Below are positions 59,442-64,000 of a stretch of 64,000 bases of DNA, in pieces. The DNA is taken from NCBI RefSeq assembly GCF_001553545.1, contig NZ_CP014227.1, positions 2,214,501 through 2,278,500 of the forward strand, read 5' to 3'. The notes below the pieces were generated by a model. It was not told the DNA's origin. It saw only the letters and a list, made by a program, of their open reading frames with translations, and made no database searches. Each line of letters begins with the position of its first letter. Within the stretch, counting starts at the first letter, position 1. The DNA is from Capnocytophaga haemolytica. Lineage in GTDB: Bacteria > Bacteroidota > Bacteroidia > Flavobacteriales > Flavobacteriaceae. Position numbers and translations under genes: made by a program.

Positions 59442-60677
59442 ATGGATAGTCTTGAATTGATTCAGTCATTTTCAGAGTTTAAAGACGATAAATCGATTAA
59501 CCGTGAGACCTTGATGGCTATTTTAGAGGAAGTGTTTCGCAATACCTTAAAGAAGAAATACGGATCGGATGATAATTTTGTCATTATCATCAATCCTGAT
59601 AAAGGAGATTTGCAGATATTTCGCAATCGCGTGGTAGTAGAAGATGGAGCTGTAACCAATGATAATCAAGAGATTGAACTGTCAGTAGCACGTAAAATAG
59701 AGCCTGACTTTGAGGTGGGTGAAGATGTTTCAGAAGAGATTAAAATTGATGATTTGGGTAGGCGTGCTATTTTGGCGCTACGTCAGAATTTAATTTCGAA
59801 GATACACGAGTATGATAGCACGACGATCTATCAGCGATTCAAGGATTTGATAGGTCAGATCTATGTAGGTGAAATTCACCACATTCGCCATAAGGCAATT
59901 ATCTTGCTGGACGATGAAGGGAATGAGGTAATTCTACCTAAGGAAAAACAGATCCCTTCGGATTTCTTTAAGAAAGGGGAGCACGTACGAGGCATTATTG
60001 AGTCGGTAGAGCTAAAAAGCACAAAGCCAACGATTATAATGTCGCGTATATCGCCGTTGTTCTTGGAGCGCTTATTCGAGCAAGAAATACCAGAAATTGC
60101 CGATGGCTTGATAACTATCCACAAAGTGGTACGTATCCCTGGCGAGAAGGCTAAGGTGGCTGTAGATTCGTTTGACGACCGTATTGATGCGGTTGGTGCT
60201 TGTGTGGGGGTTCGTGGATCGCGCATTCACGGTATTGTTCGTGAACTTGGTAATGAGAACATTGACGTGATACCTTATACTACCAATGCTTCACTGCTTA
60301 TCAGCAGAGCATTAGCTCCTGCAAAAGTAAGTGAAATAGTACTGAATGAAGAAACGAAACGCGCCGACGTGTACTTAGCAAATGAAGAAGTTTCAAAGGC
60401 AATAGGTAAATCGGGGTATAACATACGCTTAGCAAGCCAGCTTTCTGGTTATGAGATAGATGTATATCGTGAAGGCGCTACTGATGAGGATATTGAACTC
60501 ACTGAGTTTGACGACGAAATAGAAGATTGGGTGATTGAAGAGCTTCAAAAAGCGGGATTAGATACAGCTAAGAGCGTATTGGAATTGAGTGTTGAGGATC
60601 TAATGTTACGCACTGACCTTGAAGAAGAAACCATAGTAGAGGTACAGCGTATTTTAGCAGAGGAGTTTAATGGTTAA
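59442..60677 (+). CDS. nusA: Transcription termination/antitermination factor NusA
   Basis: Binds RNA polymerase and RNA and modulates pausing and termination. The 411 residues show the N-terminal polymerase-binding domain, an S1 domain (about 130-200, GEIHHIRHKAIILLDDEGNEVILPKEKQIPSDFFKKGEHVRGIIESV) and two KH domains, the first with VGACVGVRGSRIHGIVRELGNENIDVI and the second with AIGKSGYNIRLASQLSGYEIDVY. A single helix-hairpin-helix type repeat follows and the acidic repeats of E. coli NusA are absent. It is 11 bases after rimP. Confidence 0.97.
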   Translation: MDSLELIQSFSEFKDDKSINRETLMAILEEVFRNTLKKKYGSDDNFVIIINPDKGDLQIFRNRVVVEDGAVTNDNQEIELSVARKIEPDFEVGEDVSEEIKIDDLGRRAILALRQNLISKIHEYDSTTIYQRFKDLIGQIYVGEIHHIRHKAIILLDDEGNEVILPKEKQIPSDFFKKGEHVRGIIESVELKSTKPTIIMSRISPLFLERLFEQEIPEIADGLITIHKVVRIPGEKAKVAVDSFDDRIDAVGACVGVRGSRIHGIVRELGNENIDVIPYTTNASLLISRALAPAKVSEIVLNEETKRADVYLANEEVSKAIGKSGYNIRLASQLSGYEIDVYREGATDEDIELTEFDDEIEDWVIEELQKAGLDTAKSVLELSVEDLMLRTDLEEETIVEVQRILAEEFNG

Positions 60678-60892
60678 TTACAGTTGTATTTTTACAACTA
60701 ATTAGACATAAATACAACAATGTAAGTTGTGTTTGGTATAGATTTTGCAGTGAATAGTATAAGTATATAACTTGGTAAGGTGCTTATGCTGGCGTAAGTC
60801 GATATAGTAAAAGAAATTAATAGAATAGGGATTCCCCTTTTTTGTGGTAGGGTAAAAAAACAAAGCGTTGGGGGAGTTTTAGACAAATAAGT
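60678..60892 (+). other. nusA-infB spacer with repeated ACAAC/GTTGT pairings
   Basis: A 215-base gap where most genomes have a few bases. It holds a perfect 7-bp hairpin (AGTTGTA, TTTT loop, TACAACT at 60683-60700), a second ACAAC/GTTGT hairpin (60715-60730), and a GGG-ATT-CCC followed by a T-run near 60831. No open frame or consensus promoter is clear. Confidence 0.5.
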
Positions 60893-63634
60893 ATGAGTGA
60901 GGGAATAACAACCAGATTAAGTAAAGTTTTAAAGGAATTAAACATCTCCTTAGAGACTGCTGTGGATTATCTTAAAAAAGAGAAAGGGGTTGAGATAGAA
61001 TCCAATCCTAACACAAAGGTTTCTGAGGAAGTGGTAAATCTCCTTTCGAACAAATTTAATGCTGACAAGAGTAAACGTGAGGTTTCGAAAGAGATTGTTG
61101 AAGACCAGCGCAAAGCACGGGAAGCTATACGCTTAGAACAAGAAAGAGAGAATGCTGAGAAGCGTAAGCAGCAAGAGCAGGAAGTTATTAAGGCAAAAGC
61201 TCAATTGGCAGGATTAAAGCAAGTGGGAAAGATTGATCTTGATGAGAAAAAAGATGAAAAGGCTAATGAGCCTGTAAATCAAAAGAAAGATACAGCACCC
61301 AAAACTCAGCTTAATACACAAACTTCTTTAACAAAAGAAGACAAGTCTAAGAAAGAGAAAAAGAAAGGCAACAAAGATGACAATAGCTCACAGGCACCTA
61401 TAGACCAACCTATTACTCAAAAGAAGAAAGAGGAGAAGTCTAAACAAGAGATAAAAGATACGCCAGAAGTTGGAGTAATTGAGACACAGTATCAAAAGTT
61501 GACAGGTCCGAAATTAGTCGGTGAGAAGATTGATTTAAGTCAATTTGAGAAAAAGAAGAAAAAGAAGAAGAAAAACCGTAGTAAAGATAAGGAAGACACA
61601 CAAGGTACTCAAGCTAGTGAAGGAGGCGAAAAGCGTAAGCGTAAACGCATCATCAAAGATAGTGACCAAAGAAGTGCTTCAGGTAGTCAGAAAGGAGACA
61701 AGAAGGCTAAGATATTTACCAAGATAGAGCCTACTGAGGAAGAAGTGCAAAAGCAAGTGCGCGAAACCTTAGAGAAACTGCAAGGGAAGACTACCAAATC
61801 CAAAGGGGCTAAGTACCGTAAGGAAAAACGCGATACACATCGCCAGCGTATGGAAGATGAAATCGCTCAACAGGAACAAGAGCAGAGCACACTGAAAGTT
61901 ACTGAGTTTGTAACTGTAAGCGAGTTGGCAACGATGATGGATGTGCCTGTAAACAAGGTGATCGGGGCTTGTATGACGCTGGGCATAATGGTAACGATGA
62001 ACCAACGCTTAGATGCTGAAACACTGACCATCGTAGCGGATGAGTTTGGCTTTGATGTAGAGTTTGCTACAGCCAACATCGAAGAGGCTATCCACATTGA
62101 GGAGGATGCTCCTGAAGACCTTGTTCCTCGTGCGCCTATCGTAACGGTAATGGGACACGTAGACCACGGGAAGACTTCGTTGCTTGACTATATTCGTAAG
62201 GAGAATGTGATTGCAGGCGAAAGTGGTGGTATCACCCAGCACATTGGAGCATACAGCGTAAAACTTGAGAACGGCGAGCGCATTACCTTCCTCGATACCC
62301 CTGGGCACGAAGCTTTTACGGCAATGCGTGCACGCGGTACGAAGATCACCGATATTGCCATCATTATGGTGGCTGCAGATGACGATGTGATGCCACAGAC
62401 CAAGGAAGCTATCAGCCACGCACAAGCTGCGGGTGTGCCCATCATCTTTGCCATCAATAAGATTGATAAGCCAAATGCCAATCCTGATAAGATAAAAGAA
62501 CAACTCGCTAATATGAACCTCTTAGTAGAGGAATGGGGAGGTAAGATACAGTCGCAGGACATCTCTGCCAAGAAGGGCATTGGCGTGCCTGAACTCTTAG
62601 AGAAGGTGCTTTTAGAGGCTGAAATATTAGAGCTAAAAGCGAATCCTAACAAGCCTGCCATCGGTACGGTAGTAGAAGCCTCATTGGACAAAGGGCGCGG
62701 CTATGTATCGACTGTGCTAGTGGAAGGAGGTACACTTCATATTGGAGATTACGTATTGGCAGGTACTTGCTCTGGTAAGATACGGGCAATGCACGATGAA
62801 CGCGGTAAGAAAGTAACTGCTGCAGGCCCTTCAACGCCTATTTCTATCTTAGGGTTAGACGGGGCACCACAGGCAGGGGATAAGTTCTATGTGTTTGAAG
62901 ATGAGAAAGAGGCAAAACAGATCGTTGCTAAACGTGCACAATTACAGCGTGAACAATCAGTGCGTACACAACGCCATATTACCTTAGACGAAATCGGACG
63001 CCGTATTGCCTTGGGCGACTTCAAGCAGCTTAATATCATCCTCAAAGGGGACGTAGATGGCTCAGTAGAAGCCTTAACAGACTCATTCCAGAAACTATCC
63101 ACAGAGGAAATACAGGTATCGATTATCCACAAGGGTGTGGGTGCTATCACCGAATCGGATGTGCTTTTGGCTTCGGCATCTGATGCCATCATCATTGGCT
63201 TTAACGTACGCCCAATGACCAGTGCACGCGCTTTGGCAGAGAAAGAGTCTATTGATATACGCACTTACTCCATCATCTACGATGCTATCAACGACCTGAA
63301 AGATGCAATGGAAGGTATGCTCTCACCAGAGTTCAAGGAAGAAGTAACAGGTACGGTTGAGATTCGCGAGCTCTTCAAGATCTCCAAGGTAGGTACCATT
63401 GCGGGCTGTATGGTTACCGATGGTAAGATTTACCGCACCTCAAAGATACGTCTCTTACGCGATAACGTAGTGATCTACACCGGCGAGCTCTCTTCACTCA
63501 AACGCTTTAAAGACGATGTGAAGGAAGTGAGCAAAGGTTATGATTGCGGTTTGCAAATCAAGAACTACAACGACATTCACGAAGGCGATGTGCTTGAAGC
63601 TTATCAAGAGGTAGCCGTGAAGAAGAAGCTGTAG
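60893..63634 (+). CDS. infB: Translation initiation factor IF-2
   Basis: GTPase that brings initiator tRNA to the ribosome. The 913 residues start with an IF2-N domain ([25 protein letters not shown]), followed by a Lys/Glu-rich disordered stretch of about 300 residues with a long lysine run (KKKKKKKKN near 225). The second IF2-N at about 340 ([22 protein letters not shown]) leads to the G domain: [35 protein letters not shown]. Domains II to IV are complete. End of the operon. Confidence 0.97.
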   Translation: MSEGITTRLSKVLKELNISLETAVDYLKKEKGVEIESNPNTKVSEEVVNLLSNKFNADKSKREVSKEIVEDQRKAREAIRLEQERENAEKRKQQEQEVIKAKAQLAGLKQVGKIDLDEKKDEKANEPVNQKKDTAPKTQLNTQTSLTKEDKSKKEKKKGNKDDNSSQAPIDQPITQKKKEEKSKQEIKDTPEVGVIETQYQKLTGPKLVGEKIDLSQFEKKKKKKKKNRSKDKEDTQGTQASEGGEKRKRKRIIKDSDQRSASGSQKGDKKAKIFTKIEPTEEEVQKQVRETLEKLQGKTTKSKGAKYRKEKRDTHRQRMEDEIAQQEQEQSTLKVTEFVTVSELATMMDVPVNKVIGACMTLGIMVTMNQRLDAETLTIVADEFGFDVEFATANIEEAIHIEEDAPEDLVPRAPIVTVMGHVDHGKTSLLDYIRKENVIAGESGGITQHIGAYSVKLENGERITFLDTPGHEAFTAMRARGTKITDIAIIMVAADDDVMPQTKEAISHAQAAGVPIIFAINKIDKPNANPDKIKEQLANMNLLVEEWGGKIQSQDISAKKGIGVPELLEKVLLEAEILELKANPNKPAIGTVVEASLDKGRGYVSTVLVEGGTLHIGDYVLAGTCSGKIRAMHDERGKKVTAAGPSTPISILGLDGAPQAGDKFYVFEDEKEAKQIVAKRAQLQREQSVRTQRHITLDEIGRRIALGDFKQLNIILKGDVDGSVEALTDSFQKLSTEEIQVSIIHKGVGAITESDVLLASASDAIIIGFNVRPMTSARALAEKESIDIRTYSIIYDAINDLKDAMEGMLSPEFKEEVTGTVEIRELFKISKVGTIAGCMVTDGKIYRTSKIRLLRDNVVIYTGELSSLKRFKDDVKEVSKGYDCGLQIKNYNDIHEGDVLEAYQEVAVKKKL

Positions 63635-63657
63635 ATAGAGAAGAGATAAATCTCATT

Positions 63658-63696
63658 AAAAGAGCCTCAAGAAATAGTATTCTTGAGGCTCTTTTG
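63658..63696 (+). terminator. Terminator of the rimP-nusA-infB operon
   Basis: A perfect 16-bp stem (63658-63673 with 63680-63695, AAAAGAGCCTCAAGAA and its complement) with a 6-base loop and T-run. Confidence 0.95.
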
Positions 63697-63710
63697 ATTT
63701 TTAAAAATAA

Positions 63711-63738
63711 AAAACCAGCCCTTTATAGCTGGCTTTTA
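63711..63738 (-). terminator. Terminator of rpmA
   Basis: On the minus strand CCAGC, a short loop and GCTGG followed by a long T-run, 23 bases after the rpmA stop. It lies beside the infB terminator between convergent genes. Confidence 0.8.
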
Positions 63739-63760
63739 TCATTAATTCCTATTAATTTAA

Positions 63761-64000
63761 TTATGCTTCCAATGGAATGATTGAAACATACGACTTGTTA
63801 TCGCGTTTCTTCTGAAACTTCACGATACCGTCAACCTTTGCGTGCAGTGTATGGTCTTTGCCAATATACACATTCTCGCCCGCATTGTGCTGCGTACCGC
63901 GCTGTCTTACAATAATATTCCCAGCGACCGCTAACTGACCGCCGAATATCTTCACACCTAAGCGTTTAGAGTGTGATTCCCGTCCGTTCTTTGAACTACC
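63761..64000 (-). CDS. rpmA: 50S ribosomal protein L27, 5' end cut by window
   Basis: Large-subunit protein L27 whose N-terminus reaches the peptidyl transferase centre. The frame is open to the window edge and reads [41 protein letters not shown], diagnostic for the family; about 7 residues are missing. The GTG at 63955 is an internal Val codon, not a start. The C-terminus [15 protein letters not shown] is complete. rplU would be expected upstream, outside the window. Confidence 0.97.
   Translation of the reverse strand, partial: GSSKNGRESHSKRLGVKIFGGQLAVAGNIIVRQRGTQHNAGENVYIGKDHTLHAKVDGIVKFQKKRDNKSYVSIIPLEA

Noticed and set aside
1..64000. Mobile elements, prophage, tRNA genes
   Set aside because: No transposase, integrase, phage structural gene, long terminal inverted repeats or tRNA cloverleaf was recognised.

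Overview
The window is a piece of a Bacteroidota chromosome, most likely Flavobacteriia and possibly Capnocytophaga (genus by inference only). Evidence: about twenty promoters of the Bacteroidota type (TTTG or TTG, 18-22 bp, then TANNTTTG), almost no Shine-Dalgarno sequences, a primary sigma factor without region 1.1, and flavobacterial families such as DUF4834, YfhO, DUF3078, HYC_CC_PP-like and SusC-era TonB receptors. It is core chromosome: no insertion sequence, prophage, integrase, CRISPR array or tRNA was found.

Layout. 1-7181 (+): 3' part of rpe, a Uma2 nuclease-like protein, a propeller-like lipoprotein, tyrA, then DUF4834 and a YfhO membrane protein. 7293-12194 (-): aroF/chorismate mutase, DyP peroxidase, SNF2 helicase. 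12290-15058 (-): rplM-rpsI-rpsB-tsf with structured leaders. 15264-17664 (-): an RluB-like pseudouridine synthase with a 200-residue disordered N-terminus, then ruvB. 17837-21143 (-): a probable metal-handling operon (Cys-rich protein, TonB receptor, HMA protein). 21595-26989: a solitary MoxR ATPase, a YCF48-like lipoprotein and an AddA/RecB-type helicase-nuclease. 27385-30836 (+): a beta-barrel protein, a small membrane protein, a RelE-type toxin-antitoxin pair and gapN. 30936-36465: glycosyltransferase, rpoD, recJ, MsbA-like ABC protein. 36817-45870 (+): uvrB-dxs, DUF3078-tdk and two paired exporter-fold ABC proteins. 45931-49890 (+): DMP19-like protein, terC-holB-purB. Then ssrA (tmRNA, -), ftsA-ftsZ (+), tyrS (-), a small basic ORF, usp and an M1 peptidase, rimP-nusA-infB (+), and the 3' part of rpmA (-).

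The most unusual feature is in the spacers. Four of the five divergent intergenic regions, plus one convergent one, carry degenerate tandem arrays with an 11-bp period and a shared core near TGNNTYCGTTN. Many same-strand spacers carry a second family with a 7-bp period, several of which run into the stop codon of the gene before and stop just short of the start codon of the gene after. I know of no named family that fits either.

Regulatory RNA is also rich here: a terminator-like hairpin sits in the leader of rimP-nusA-infB, a nested hairpin precedes rpsB, a hairpin precedes rplM, another with a T-run lies between rpsB and tsf, and the tsf terminator loop contains the -33 element of the aroF promoter.
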